Notes: a model not told the origin generated them from the sequence alone. 25,244 nt of DNA from Dorea sp. (GCA_016295505.1 JAEDLC010000016.1:1-25244), one strand, 5' to 3'. Positions 5,778 to 14,386 are shown, counted from the stretch's first letter. Made by a program: numbers and translations.

Positions 5778-6044
5778 TTACTCTTCTACAAATCCCATTA
5801 ATATCAGCTCTCTGATAAGTCCCTCGACATCCGTTCTGGCAGTTTCTTCATCTACATCAAAATGTTCTAACACAAGCCTGATCATTTCTTCTGTATCAGC
5901 CACTTCGTCGATATGCTCCCAAACAAATGTTGCAACGCGATTAGGCGAGAATAATCCATTAAATTTTTTAGTAGCTTCCCCGGTCGGAACGATAATCGAT
6001 TCCCCGGCGATCTTTCGGAGGATAAAATTTTTATTTCTTTTCAT
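5778..6044 (-). CDS. PqqD-family peptide-binding protein
   Basis: 88 residues from the ATG at 6044 (GGGAGA upstream); the ATG at 6062 adds six residues with no good ribosome site. The pattern is that of the PqqD/RRE fold: MKRNKNFILRKIAGESIIVP, a GLFSPNRVATFVWEHID core helix, then a C-terminal helical part (VDEETARTDVEGLIRELILM). PqqD-like proteins bind the leader of a precursor peptide and present it to a radical SAM enzyme. Here it follows the HprK-like gene and the radical SAM fragment, so it is the last gene of the remnant cluster. It looks intact, but its partners are broken. No precursor peptide gene was found nearby. Confidence 0.8.
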   Translation of the reverse strand: MKRNKNFILRKIAGESIIVPTGEATKKFNGLFSPNRVATFVWEHIDEVADTEEMIRLVLEHFDVDEETARTDVEGLIRELILMGFVEE

Positions 6045-6097
6045 GGTCTCTGATTCTCCCATCTTTTTTGTGCGGATAATATTCCGCTTTCTATCAT

Positions 6098-6981
6098 CTA
6101 CACAGACTTCAATGCAGATCCTTCATATAAAACACTCTCTAACGTATCTACTGCTCCCGGATTTTTCGTACACAGAAAACGGTAGATCTTTATTTCTTCC
6201 GATAATTCGGTAACCCAATTCAAGGCTTTTCGAACAAATACGTCATTCCAGCTGTTAACTGTTAATTCACTGTAAATTGCAGAAAAGGCTCGATGCCCGC
6301 AAATTAGTTCTACGTGATCTTCTGGTGCCTGCCGTAGAACGACAATGGCTTTGATCGGTGCCTGACGATTCAGATGAATATTGGATGTACCGCAAAACGG
6401 CGCACCATACGCATACCAGGTACCGTTTCTTTTGCGGATGATCGTACGGTCTCCGTTAATGATCTCTGCGCCTCTGTAAATCCGCCACAAATCTCCCTGC
6501 GTTGATTTTCCCGTACCGGAAGGAGCTGTGAACAGAATCGCCTGCCCATCTTTTTGTATATGACAGCTGTGCAGGATCATGGCATCAAATCTCATCAGCA
6601 GCTTTTCAATGCAAAAAAGTTTTCCAGATGATTCCCCCGTTCTATTTCCTCTTTCAGCCATTCCACACTCAGATAATGGCAGACTCCACTGTCTGTTCCC
6701 AGAATGGTAACGGCATGATAATATCCATCATGGACATGAAAGCAGGCTTCCGTCCCTTCCTGATTTTGATAGTAATGGAACTTGGCTATCTCTCCGACAA
6801 AAACAGGGGTTTTCTCTAAGAAAGAAGGAATATTATCCGTCTGGCAAAATCTTAATGTATAGTCGGGTTCACATGGCTCCACAAGGAACTCTCTCATATA
6901 ACTGTTTTGTGCCGGGAAAACAAAATCAAATACCACGCGTAATACAATATCTGCAATCCGGTAATAGGCTTCGCTGCTCAT
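6098..6981 (-). pseudogene. HprK-like kinase gene, frameshifted
   Basis: Two overlapping frames together make one protein of about 290 residues. The 5' part (6595-6981) starts MSSEAYYRIADIVLRVVFDF and ends NHLENFFALKSC. The 3' part (6098-6661) continues with IEKLLMRFDAMILHSCHI, a Walker A motif APSGTGKST, INGDRT, and the APFCGTSNIHLN segment of HPr-kinase-like proteins from RiPP clusters. The break maps to a run of six A on the plus strand (6613-6618); seven would restore one frame (NFFCIEKLL). The start ATG overlaps the stop of the radical SAM fragment (ATGA). The family is related to the C-terminal domain of HPr kinase and is found near PqqD and radical SAM genes. Either it is inactivated, or expression needs slippage, or this base is a sequence error. 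Confidence 0.75.
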
Positions 6982-7310
6982 AGTGATTCCTCCGCTTTCC
7001 TAAGCTGTGTAAGTTCCTCTTGAAGAAGAGCTGAATAGTAATGGCAGAATTCACATAGATATTCCGGTTCCCCATCAATTGCTCCGGTCTCACAGTATGC
7101 TCCGGCGGCACAGACAGGACAGATGCCAAGATATCGGCAGGTGCTGCACTTCTTTGAAAGCTGTACTTCTTTTGTATAGCGTGAAATTGCTTTCCACGCA
7201 TCTGCAAAGCTTTCCCGCTCAAGACTGTGAATGTCGTCGTTTGCCACACCGCAGCCAGACACTTCCCCTTTCCAGTTTATCCAGAACGCACTGACTCCGC
7301 TGCGGCAATA
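6978..7310 (-). pseudogene. 3' fragment of a radical SAM / SPASM peptide-maturation enzyme
   Basis: The frame reads YCRSGVSAFWINWKGEVSGC and goes on to CSTCRYLGICPVCAAGAYCE and YLCEFCHYYSALLQEEL. This is the SPASM-type C-terminal region of a radical SAM peptide-modifying enzyme, whose cysteines bind auxiliary iron-sulfur clusters. The N-terminal half with the CxxxCxxC motif for SAM cleavage is absent. Upstream of the YC codons (7305-7310) the DNA becomes serine-recombinase coding sequence in another frame, so the junction is near 7308-7312. A GTG at 7262 could start a 94-residue peptide, but it would lack the catalytic domain. Its stop overlaps the HprK-like start, which shows the original operon order. 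Confidence 0.8.
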
Positions 7311-7827
7311 TTTCTTTTTTCTCCCATGCCGTTACAACTTGCCCAAAATACTCCGGCACCTGAATCTCCGGCCGTCCGAACCGGATTCCTCTTGCTTTTG
7401 CAGCTGCAATTCCTTCAGCCTGACGCTTTCGGATATTACTGCGTTCATTTTCTGCCACAAAAGAAAGTACCTGAAGAACAATATCACTTAAAAAAGTTCC
7501 CATCAGATCTTTCCCTCGTCTTGTATCCAGAAGAGGCATGTCCAACACAACTATGTCAATTCCTTTTTCTTTGGTAAGGATACGCCACTGTTCCAGAATT
7601 TCCTCATAGTTTCGGCCTAGTCGATCAATACTATGAATATACAGTAGGTCATCTTTTTTTAATCTGCATACCATTCTTTTGTACTGAGGACGTTCAAAAT
7701 CTTTTCCGGACTGTTTATCCATAAAGATATTCTGTTTGGGAATCTCCTGCTCCTCCAGGGCAATTACTTGTCGATCTTCATTCTGATCACGGCTACTGAC
7801 ACGGATATATCCATATGTAGCTGACAA
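7219..7827 (-). CDS. Serine recombinase (resolvase/invertase type), 3' end altered
   Basis: The catalytic domain is complete: ATYGYIRVSSRDQNEDRQ with the nucleophile serine, SGKDFERPQYKRM, SIDRLGRNYEEIL and the long E helix ending NIRKRQAEGIAAAKARG, then IRFGRPEI. I prefer a TTG start at 7827, with AAGGAG six bases before it; the upstream ATG at 7860 adds 11 residues with no clear site. After TAWEKKE the protein should continue with a small helix-turn-helix, but the last 25 or so residues come from out-of-frame radical SAM coding sequence. Loss of the HTH would probably impair site-specific DNA binding. It may have caused the adjacent rearrangement or been caught in it. Confidence 0.8.
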   Translation of the reverse strand: MSATYGYIRVSSRDQNEDRQVIALEEQEIPKQNIFMDKQSGKDFERPQYKRMVCRLKKDDLLYIHSIDRLGRNYEEILEQWRILTKEKGIDIVVLDMPLLDTRRGKDLMGTFLSDIVLQVLSFVAENERSNIRKRQAEGIAAAKARGIRFGRPEIQVPEYFGQVVTAWEKKEILPQRSQCVLDKLERGSVWLRCGKRRHSQS

Positions 7828-8101
7828 ATCATTCTCCTTTCCAGCCAAACCAGATCGCATTTCTCTGTTTTGACCTCTTTACTATTAAGTAAAATTCAAA
7901 CGCTGAAAATATCACATTAGAATTCCACTCGATGGGAGAGTTTACACAATAAAACAAAAAAAATCCATTCACCTCATTCCAAAATACAATTCTTAAAATA
8001 ATTATAATATATTATTAATAAATTCTTTCGTTTTTTTATTACACTTGAAATTCCTTTATACATATAACTATACTTCAGAATATAAGAAAGTACAAAAAAA
8101 A
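7828..8101. other. AT-rich gap upstream of the recombinase
   Basis: About 275 bases with no supported gene. It holds the leftover upstream codons of the recombinase frame (to 7860), very AT-rich DNA around 7990-8060, and then the terminator of the zinc-ribbon gene. TATAAT-like strings occur on the minus strand around 8000 but with no good -35 partner, so I do not name a promoter. Confidence 0.5.
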
Positions 8102-8136
8102 GGACCCTGTAATATACTATTACAATGTCCTTTTTT
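8093..8136. terminator. Bidirectional terminator after the zinc-ribbon gene
   Basis: GGACCCTGTAATA (8102-8114) pairs with TATTACAATGTCC (8118-8130) and is flanked by A8 on the left and T6 on the right, so it can work on either strand. It ends the secG-to-zinc-ribbon gene set on the minus strand. Confidence 0.85.
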
Positions 8137-8183
8137 CACTTCACATACTATATCAATTAATGAATCGAAAAATCCCGGATTAT

Positions 8184-8774
8184 TTATTTGAAAATTTTAA
8201 TATTTCCTACCAGTGGCAATTCTTTCTTCGTCCCCTTGCATGCACTCACAATTCCCATGATCGCAATGATAAAAATTGCAAAGCCTGCAACGTCCAGTAT
8301 TCCGGACAACATTGTATTTCCAAAGTTGATAAAGGAATACAATCCGAATACAGCTTCACCGTCCAGCAGATCCAGAATCGCAGAGATCACAAACAGCGAA
8401 ACGCCCTGGTTCACGTGCTGTTTTACATACTCTGACTTTTTATTCCCGGCAAGAAGTGGAATCAGAACCAGAAATCCAAAATAAGACAGGATTCCCATCC
8501 CCTTATTCTGTCGCACTTCCTCCTGCGGAAAATATTCTTCCTGTGTCTGCCCCTGCCCATATGTATTCTGTTCATATGTATTCTGCGTATAGGTATATTC
8601 CTGCGTATTTCCCTGCCGGCAGCCTCCCTGAGAACCATTTCCTGCATTCTGTCCTGTGTTCTGTCCTGCACCGGCATTTTCCTGCGATGTCTGTACCGGG
8701 ATCTCAGCACCGCATTTGGGACAGAACCTGGTTCCGTCCTCTACTTTATTTCCACATTTCACACAATATGCCAT
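8184..8774 (-). CDS. Zinc-ribbon membrane protein
   Basis: 196 residues. The N-terminus is a zinc ribbon with two CxxC pairs (YCVKCGNKVEDGTRFCPKCG). Residues about 28-90 are a low-complexity linker rich in Q, N, G, T and Y (QNTYEQNTYGQGQTQ). Two to four membrane segments follow, near 96-110, 125-140 and 155-180, in the pattern of DUF4870-like proteins (YFGFLVLIPLL, EYVKQHVNQGVSLFV). It is probably a membrane-anchored protein of unknown role. It starts 3 bases after the stop of the small gene upstream and is the last gene before the terminator, so it is co-transcribed with smpB at least in part. Confidence 0.85.
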   Translation of the reverse strand: MAYCVKCGNKVEDGTRFCPKCGAEIPVQTSQENAGAGQNTGQNAGNGSQGGCRQGNTQEYTYTQNTYEQNTYGQGQTQEEYFPQEEVRQNKGMGILSYFGFLVLIPLLAGNKKSEYVKQHVNQGVSLFVISAILDLLDGEAVFGLYSFINFGNTMLSGILDVAGFAIFIIAIMGIVSACKGTKKELPLVGNIKIFK

Positions 8775-8777
8775 CTT

Positions 8778-9014
8778 TTAATCCTCCAATCCCAGAATCT
8801 CTGCCAGTACTTCAATCATGATCTCATTTGTACAGGACTTGACATACCCCATCATATGAAGCGATATCTCATCCTGCCTCTGCGCCTCTGTAAGCGCCGG
8901 GTTCTGATTCGTTTCATTAATCAGCTGAATCAGCTGAGGCGTAAGTTCTTCATATATTTCCATCGTTGTCTGTGTCACCAGTTTTCTCAGATCTTCTTTC
9001 TTCGTTGGTACCAT
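8778..9014 (-). CDS. Small conserved protein of unknown function
   Basis: 78 residues, mostly helical and acidic, with no membrane segment: MVPTKKEDLRKLVTQTTMEI, then ELTPQLIQLINETNQNPALT and a C-terminal helix EIMIEVLAEILGLED. No family is recognised with confidence. It lies between smpB (9 bases upstream) and the zinc-ribbon gene (3 bases downstream), with a good AGGAGG site (TCCTCC on the plus strand at 9018-9023). The tight spacing shows it is a real gene in this unit. Confidence 0.75.
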   Translation of the reverse strand: MVPTKKEDLRKLVTQTTMEIYEELTPQLIQLINETNQNPALTEAQRQDEISLHMMGYVKSCTNEIMIEVLAEILGLED

Positions 9015-9023
9015 CTTATCCTC

Positions 9024-9491
9024 CTAACCGAAGCTGCGGACCTTAAAATCACGCTGCGCTTCTCTCTGCTGATCCTTCTTCGCAATGTCCTGACGCTTAT
9101 CGTATAATTTCTTACCTTTTGCCAGTCCGATCTCTACTTTTACCAGACTTCCTTTGAAGTATACCTTAAGCGGCACAATTGCCATTCCTTTTTCTTTTGT
9201 CTTGCCCATGAGTTTGTTAATCTCCGCTTTATGTAAGAGGAGCTTACGCACCCTCAATGGATCCTTATTAAATATATTTCCTTTTTCATATGGACTGATA
9301 TGCATTCCGTAGATGAACACTTCTCCATTTTCAATGCGGATAAATGCTTCCTTAATACTGCATTTTCCCATTCGAAGGGATTTCACCTCCGTACCATGCA
9401 GGGCAATTCCCGTCTCATACGTTTCCAGAATAAAATAATCGTGATATGCTTTCTTGTTGTTGGCAACCATCTTACCATTGCTTTTCGCCAT
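9024..9491 (-). CDS. smpB: SsrA-binding protein SmpB
   Basis: 155 residues, the normal length. SmpB binds tmRNA (SsrA) and brings it to stalled ribosomes for trans-translation. Visible signatures are NKKAYHDYFILETYETGIAL, GTEVKSLRMGKCSIKEAF, the HISPYEKGN segment, RKLLLHKAEI and the basic C-terminal tail GKKLYDKRQDIAKKDQQREA that inserts into the mRNA channel. Its start overlaps the end of rnr by 20 bases. RNase R degrades the defective messages in the same pathway, so the gene order is functional. The ssrA gene itself is not seen in this window. Confidence 0.97.
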   Translation of the reverse strand: MAKSNGKMVANNKKAYHDYFILETYETGIALHGTEVKSLRMGKCSIKEAFIRIENGEVFIYGMHISPYEKGNIFNKDPLRVRKLLLHKAEINKLMGKTKEKGMAIVPLKVYFKGSLVKVEIGLAKGKKLYDKRQDIAKKDQQREAQRDFKVRSFG

Positions 9492-11631
9492 AATTCATAT
9501 CTCCTTCATCTGCAATCTCAAAATCTATTGTCCGAAGCAGCCGGTCAGTACCTGTAACTCTGACTTTAAGCTTCTGACCCAGTTTATACACCTTATGTGT
9601 ATGAATCCCTGTCATCTGATAATGTGCTTCATCATATTCATAATGATCATCTGCCATATTCACAACATGAATCAGACCTTCGATCGTGTTGGGAAGTTCC
9701 ACATACATTCCCCATTTGGTAAGACCGGATACGACTCCTTCAAATACTTCTCCGATATGCTTCTGCATATATTCCACTTTTTTCAGCTTGATCGTTTCCC
9801 GTTCCGCCTCATCGGCCCTCCGTTCCATCTCGCTGGAATGCTTCGTCACTTCCGGAAGGATACTCTGATAATGCTCCATTTTCTCCGGAGTCATCCTGCC
9901 TCTTAAGTTATCCTTGATGATCCGGTGGATCTGAAGATCCGGATACCTGCGGATCGGGGAGGTAAAATGCGTATAATAATTCGCTGCAAGTCCAAAATGA
10001 CCGGTATTCTCTGGCGTGTATCTTGCCTGCTTCATAGAGCGGAGTGCCAGTCGACTGATCAGTGCTTCTTCCGGTGTATTTTCTACTTTCGCCAGCAATT
10101 TCTGAATTTCTTTCGGGCGGATCTCATTCGTCCCCACATGCATCGAATATCCAAAATTATTGATGAATGTTGCAAGTGCCCGTATCTTTTCCTCATCCGG
10201 AGCTTCATGTGTACGGTATACAAACGGAAGTTCTCTCCAGTAATACTCCTCAGCTACCGTTTCATTGGCCAGAAGCATAAAGTCTTCTATGATCTTTGTT
10301 GCCACATTTCTGTCATAAGGGCGGATTTCAATCGGTTTCCCTGATTTATCCAGAATCATCTTGGTCTCCGGAAAATCAAAATCAATAGAGCCCCTCCGTT
10401 TTCTGCGCTCCCGGATGATCCCCGACAATTCTTTCATGAGACGAAACATCGGTACAAACTCCTGATATCTCTCGATTTCCTGCACATCCTCGTCTTCCAG
10501 TATCTTTTTCACACTGGTATAAGACATTCTACGATCCACACAGATCACCGTCTCTGCAATCTCATGGTCTGTTACATGTCCGGACATATCTACCTTCATG
10601 ATACAGCTGAGTGCAAGCCGGTCTTCTCCTTCATTCAGAGAACAGATCCCATTCGAAAGCCTGTGTGGAAGCATGGGAATCACGCGGTCTACCAGATATA
10701 CACTGGTTCCCCGCTCTTTTGCCTCCCGATCAAGCGCACTGTTCTCCTGCACATAGTTTGTTACATCTGCAATGTGAACGCCCAGAAGATATCCATCCTC
10801 TTCCCTCGTCACAGACACTGCATCATCCAGATCCTTTGCATCTTCGCCGTCTATCGTCACCATCTGCCAGTTCCGGAGATCCCTACGCCCCGCCATGTCT
10901 GCATCACTTACGGGCTTTGCAACCCGATCGGCCTGATTCATGATCTTTTCCGAAAATCCTACCGGCAGATCATATCCTTTCACGATCGACATAATGTCCG
11001 TTCCCGGATCATTGACATGACCAATGATCTCTACCACTTTTCCTTCCGGCTTCTTACCAGGCTCACCATAAGAAGTCAATTCCACCACGACTTTATGACC
11101 ATCCATTGCTCCTTTGGACTTTTCAACCGGCACAAAGATATCCTGTGCAATCCTTTGATTATCCGGAATCACAAAGCCATAATTCTTCCCGTGACGCATC
11201 TGGTACAACCCTACGACCTTTGTAACTCCCCGTTCCAGAATCCGTACAACTTTTCCTTCCCGTCTGCGTTCTTTCGGCTCCCTTATGATTACAATCTCTA
11301 CTTTATCTCCGTCCAGAGCACCTCCGTCTTCCTTTTCATCAATATATACATCTGCGTCTTCTCCTTCGATGACAACAAAGCCAAATCCTTTCAGGCTTGC
11401 CCGATACGTCCCTGTCAGCCTCCTTGCCTCTCCCTTACAGTACTTTCCTTTTTTGGACAGATAGATCTTACCCTCCAGTTCCAATTCTTCAAGAATCTTT
11501 CTGAGATCATCCCTCTGTTCTTTTGAGACCTGCAGAAGAATGGCCATTTCCTTGAATTTCATGGGTACATACAAGTCGTCACAGATCAGGTCATAGACAA
11601 CTTTTTTTCGTTTTTCATATAACTTATCCAT
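9472..11631 (-). CDS. rnr: Ribonuclease R
   Basis: 719 residues. RNase R is a processive 3'-5' exoribonuclease able to unwind structured RNA. In order: an N-terminal winged helix (about 1-65), two cold-shock domains (about 70-230) with KGFGFVVIEGEDADVYI, the RNB catalytic domain (about 250-590) with the metal-binding DGEDAKDLDD at 261-270, GVHIADVTNYV, and the HFTSPIRRYPDLQIHR signature, then an S1 domain (about 627-705; GEVFEGVVSGLTKWGMYVEL). The long lysine-rich tail of some homologs is absent. The start at 11631 has a GGGGGG-type ribosome site. It lies between secG and smpB, a common Firmicute order. Confidence 0.97.
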   Translation of the reverse strand: MDKLYEKRKKVVYDLICDDLYVPMKFKEMAILLQVSKEQRDDLRKILEELELEGKIYLSKKGKYCKGEARRLTGTYRASLKGFGFVVIEGEDADVYIDEKEDGGALDGDKVEIVIIREPKERRREGKVVRILERGVTKVVGLYQMRHGKNYGFVIPDNQRIAQDIFVPVEKSKGAMDGHKVVVELTSYGEPGKKPEGKVVEIIGHVNDPGTDIMSIVKGYDLPVGFSEKIMNQADRVAKPVSDADMAGRRDLRNWQMVTIDGEDAKDLDDAVSVTREEDGYLLGVHIADVTNYVQENSALDREAKERGTSVYLVDRVIPMLPHRLSNGICSLNEGEDRLALSCIMKVDMSGHVTDHEIAETVICVDRRMSYTSVKKILEDEDVQEIERYQEFVPMFRLMKELSGIIRERRKRRGSIDFDFPETKMILDKSGKPIEIRPYDRNVATKIIEDFMLLANETVAEEYYWRELPFVYRTHEAPDEEKIRALATFINNFGYSMHVGTNEIRPKEIQKLLAKVENTPEEALISRLALRSMKQARYTPENTGHFGLAANYYTHFTSPIRRYPDLQIHRIIKDNLRGRMTPEKMEHYQSILPEVTKHSSEMERRADEAERETIKLKKVEYMQKHIGEVFEGVVSGLTKWGMYVELPNTIEGLIHVVNMADDHYEYDEAHYQMTGIHTHKVYKLGQKLKVRVTGTDRLLRTIDFEIADEGDMNYGEKQW

Positions 11632-11670
11632 ACTTTCGCAGTCCCCCCTTATCTTTTTCTCCCATTAACC

Positions 11671-11698
11671 AAAAGAGACACTCCCTTACAGGAGTGTC
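11671..11698 (-). terminator. Weak terminator or attenuator between secG and rnr
   Basis: GACACTCC (11677-11684) pairs with GGAGTGTC (11691-11698), with TCTTTTGG after the stem on the minus strand. The T run is short, so it may reduce rather than stop read-through into rnr. Confidence 0.55.
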
Positions 11699-11726
11699 CC
11701 ACCATTTTCCTAAAAATATGCTAATC

Positions 11727-11969
11727 CTACGCAAATACTTTTAAATTCAACACTGCTGCCAGTACAATAAACAGAATCGCAAGGAATTTTGTAGACTTCA
11801 CCAGTGCACCTTCAATAGAACGTCCCTTGTTCTGTCCCCAGTAAGAGTCAGCCATACCACCAATGGTACCAAGCCCCGCTGACTTACCTTCCTGCATTAA
11901 TACGATCGCTGTCAATGCGATACAGTCTATTGCAAATATAATCATCAAAACAATTTTTAAAATTTCCAC
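11727..11969 (-). CDS. secG: Preprotein translocase subunit SecG
   Basis: 80 residues, two membrane helices (about 3-25 and 58-78) joined by a loop with the conserved VLMQEGKSAGLGTIGG motif. SecG binds SecYE and helps SecA-driven protein export. RBS AGGAGGTG sits upstream of the ATG. It is the first gene of the secG-rnr-smpB order and has its own promoter at 12001-12029. Confidence 0.95.
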   Translation of the reverse strand: MEILKIVLMIIFAIDCIALTAIVLMQEGKSAGLGTIGGMADSYWGQNKGRSIEGALVKSTKFLAILFIVLAAVLNLKVFA

Positions 11970-12000
11970 TTTTCACACCTCCTGCGGATAAACCACATTT

Positions 12001-12029
12001 ATTCTAGCACAGGAGGCCTGATATAGCAA
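12001..12029 (-). promoter_or_regulatory. secG promoter
   Basis: On the minus strand TTGCTA (12024-12029), 17 bases, then TAGAAT (12001-12006), about 30 bases upstream of the secG start. Confidence 0.65.
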
Positions 12030-12070
12030 GATAAATTTGGATTGTGGCATAATCTTTTTATAGCGATTTG

Positions 12071-13381
12071 TTATCTCCCGTCGGCAAATGGATTTTCATA
12101 CACCGCAACATCGGCAAGTCTTTCCTCTATTCTCAGAAGCTGGTTGTATTTTTCCACGCGTTCCGACCTGCACGGTGCTCCAGTCTTGATCTGTCCTGCA
12201 TTAAAAGCAACTGCTATATCTGCAATCATAGAATCCGCAGTCTCTCCTGAGCGATGAGAAATGATCGTACGGTAACCGGCGTTCTGGGCCATCGTTATCG
12301 CATCAAATGCTTCCGTCAGTGTTCCGATCTGATTCACCTTGATCAGAATGGCATTGGCAACATTTTTTCGAATCCCCTTTTCCAATCTTTTTGTATTGGT
12401 CACAAACAGATCATCTCCTACCAGCTGCGTATCCGTCCCCATTCTGGTTGTAAGAAGTTCCCATCCTTCCCAGTCATCTTCGTCCAGCGGATCTTCAATG
12501 GAGGCAATCGGAAATTCATCCGTAAGATCGATATAATAGTCAATCAGCTCCTCTACAGAACGGATCACTTTTCTACCCGTCATCTTACCTTCTCCCTCAA
12601 ATACATATTTCTTAAAGTTCTTATCATACAATTCTGTTGCCGCTACATCCAGCGCAATCACCATATCTTCACCGGCTTCATATCCTGCGTCTCCTACTGC
12701 TTCAACAATATACCGCAATACTTCCTTCGCATCTTTCAAATCAGGTGCAAATCCCCCCTCGTCACCAACTGCAGTCGAATATCCATCCCTTTTAAGCAGC
12801 TGTTTTAATCTGTGATATACTTCTGCACACATCCGCAGTCCTTCCCGATACGACTGTGCTCCTGTCGGCATGATCATAAATTCCTGTATATCTATCGTAT
12901 TATCTGCATGTTTGCCCCCATTCATGATATTCATCATCGGAACCGGCATCTTCTTGGCATTGGTACCTCCCAGATAGGAATACACAGGCATTCCCAGAGC
13001 CGTGGCTGCCGCTCTTGCGGCCGCCATCGATACCCCCAGGATCGCATTGGCCCCAAGATTAGACTTGTTCTTCGTTCCGTCCAGCTGAATCAGTATCTGA
13101 TCCAATGCTGCCTGGTCATATACATTCATTCCGATGATTGCAGGTGCGATCTTTGCGTTGACATGATCTGCAGCGTGCTCAACACCCAGACCTGCATATC
13201 GTTTTTCGTGGTCTCTGAGTTCCACAGCCTCATGCTGTCCTGTAGATGCTCCCGACGGAACGCTTGCTCTTCCACAGAATTCATCTCCTGCCAGCAGTTC
13301 TACTTCTATCGTAGGATTTCCTCTGGAATCAAGGATTTCTCTTGCGTACACATCTGTAATCGGCAGATATTTATACATCAT
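12071..13381 (-). CDS. eno: Enolase (phosphopyruvate hydratase)
   Basis: 436 residues. It interconverts 2-phosphoglycerate and phosphoenolpyruvate in glycolysis. Signatures include DVYAREILDSRGNPTIEVEL, SVPSGASTGQHEAVELRD, the MNIMNGGKHADN loop, the metal ligands in IALDVAAT, SIEDPLDEDDWEGW and VGDDL, and the catalytic lysine segments ILIKVNQIGTLTEA and SHRSGETADS. The tandem ATGs at 13381 and 13378 follow AAGGAGG; a GTG at 13396 would lie upstream of that site and is rejected. It is divergent from the yitT-type gene. No clear terminator follows the stop at 12071. Confidence 0.97.
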   Translation of the reverse strand: MMYKYLPITDVYAREILDSRGNPTIEVELLAGDEFCGRASVPSGASTGQHEAVELRDHEKRYAGLGVEHAADHVNAKIAPAIIGMNVYDQAALDQILIQLDGTKNKSNLGANAILGVSMAAARAAATALGMPVYSYLGGTNAKKMPVPMMNIMNGGKHADNTIDIQEFMIMPTGAQSYREGLRMCAEVYHRLKQLLKRDGYSTAVGDEGGFAPDLKDAKEVLRYIVEAVGDAGYEAGEDMVIALDVAATELYDKNFKKYVFEGEGKMTGRKVIRSVEELIDYYIDLTDEFPIASIEDPLDEDDWEGWELLTTRMGTDTQLVGDDLFVTNTKRLEKGIRKNVANAILIKVNQIGTLTEAFDAITMAQNAGYRTIISHRSGETADSMIADIAVAFNAGQIKTGAPCRSERVEKYNQLLRIEERLADVAVYENPFADGR

Positions 13382-13455
13382 ATTTCCTCCTTCCACAGAA
13401 AATATTATGTGCGAATTGCATAGTTATAATGCGGGTTTTTCTTATATTATTTCCG

Positions 13456-13484
13456 TTGACTTTTCATATAGTGAGCGTTACAAT
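13456..13484 (+). promoter_or_regulatory. Promoter of the yitT-type gene
   Basis: TTGACT (13456-13461), a 17-base spacer, and TACAAT (13479-13484). Transcription would begin near 13491, so the GTG at 13490 cannot be the start codon; the ATG at 13544 is used. Confidence 0.75.
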
Positions 13485-13543
13485 CGGATGTGGTAAAAGA
13501 ATGGTTTTTCCATTACAAAAGAATTACATTGGGGAATGTTATT

Positions 13544-14386
13544 ATGAAATCAAAATTAAAAAACTTTGCTCTTCTTACCGTCAGTACACTGATCATGGCG
13601 GTAGGTGTCTATTTTTTCAAGTTTGCCAACAACTTTACGTTTGGCGGCATCACAGGTCTGGCCGTTTTGATCGCCAGATTTTCACCACTTTCAGCCAGTG
13701 ACTTTACTTTTATTGCTAATATGCTGCTTCTCCTGCTCGGATTCATCATTCTCGGCAAAAAGTTTGCGATCAAGACAGCCTACAGCAGCATTTTATTGTC
13801 TGTGTCTTTGTCTTTGCTGGAAAGACTCTGTCCGATGGACGGACCTCTGACCGACCAGCCGATTCTGGAACTGATATTTGCCATCGTGCTTCCTGCATTC
13901 GGTTCCGCGATTCTGTTCAACATCGGTGCTTCCAGCGGCGGAACAGATGTCATTGCCATGATATTGAAAAAGTATACCAGCGTCGATATCGGAAAGGCTC
14001 TGCTTTTATCTGACTTTTTAATCACGCTTGCCGGTTTCTTCGTATTTGATATTCAGACGGGTCTGTACTCCTTCCTGGGACTGACCATGAGATCAACGCT
14101 CATTGACAGCTTCATCGAAAGTCTGAACCGCTCCAAATACTTCAACGTTGTATGCTCGAATCCTGAGGATATATGTTCCTATATTAAAGATAAGCTGCAC
14201 AGAAGTGCAACGATCGTTCTGGCACAGGGAGCATTCTCCGGCGAAGACAAATACATCGTCCTGACCGTATTAAGTCCGACAGAAGCTGTAAAACTTCGAA
14301 ATTTTATCAAAGCCACAACACCGGATGCATTTCTTCTGATATCCAATACCAGTGAAATTATAGGAAAGGGGTTCCACTCTGTCTAG
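13544..14386 (+). CDS. YitT-family membrane protein
   Basis: 280 residues from the ATG at 13544 (GGGGAA about 10 bases upstream). About five membrane segments occupy residues 8-185 (LLTVSTLIMAVGVYFFKF, FIANMLLLLLGFIILG, LELIFAIVLPAFGSAILF and others), including the conserved GGTDVIAMIL stretch. A soluble C-terminal DUF2179 domain follows (about 195-280; KYFNVVCSNPEDICSYI and YIVLTVLSPTEAVKLRNFI). The family is widespread in Firmicutes; the transported substrate is unknown. It is a single-gene unit. Its stop codon lies in the loop of its own terminator hairpin. Confidence 0.9.
   Translation: MKSKLKNFALLTVSTLIMAVGVYFFKFANNFTFGGITGLAVLIARFSPLSASDFTFIANMLLLLLGFIILGKKFAIKTAYSSILLSVSLSLLERLCPMDGPLTDQPILELIFAIVLPAFGSAILFNIGASSGGTDVIAMILKKYTSVDIGKALLLSDFLITLAGFFVFDIQTGLYSFLGLTMRSTLIDSFIESLNRSKYFNVVCSNPEDICSYIKDKLHRSATIVLAQGAFSGEDKYIVLTVLSPTEAVKLRNFIKATTPDAFLLISNTSEIIGKGFHSV

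Noticed and set aside
7861..8160. Search for tmRNA (ssrA) or another RNA gene near smpB
   Set aside because: No tmRNA-like ends or tag-coding segment are visible here or elsewhere in the window; only a terminator and AT-rich sequence.
10564..11526. Long plus-strand frame (320 codons) opposite rnr
   Set aside because: It lies entirely antisense to the well-supported RNase R gene, with odd composition rich in C, H and I, as expected of a shadow frame.
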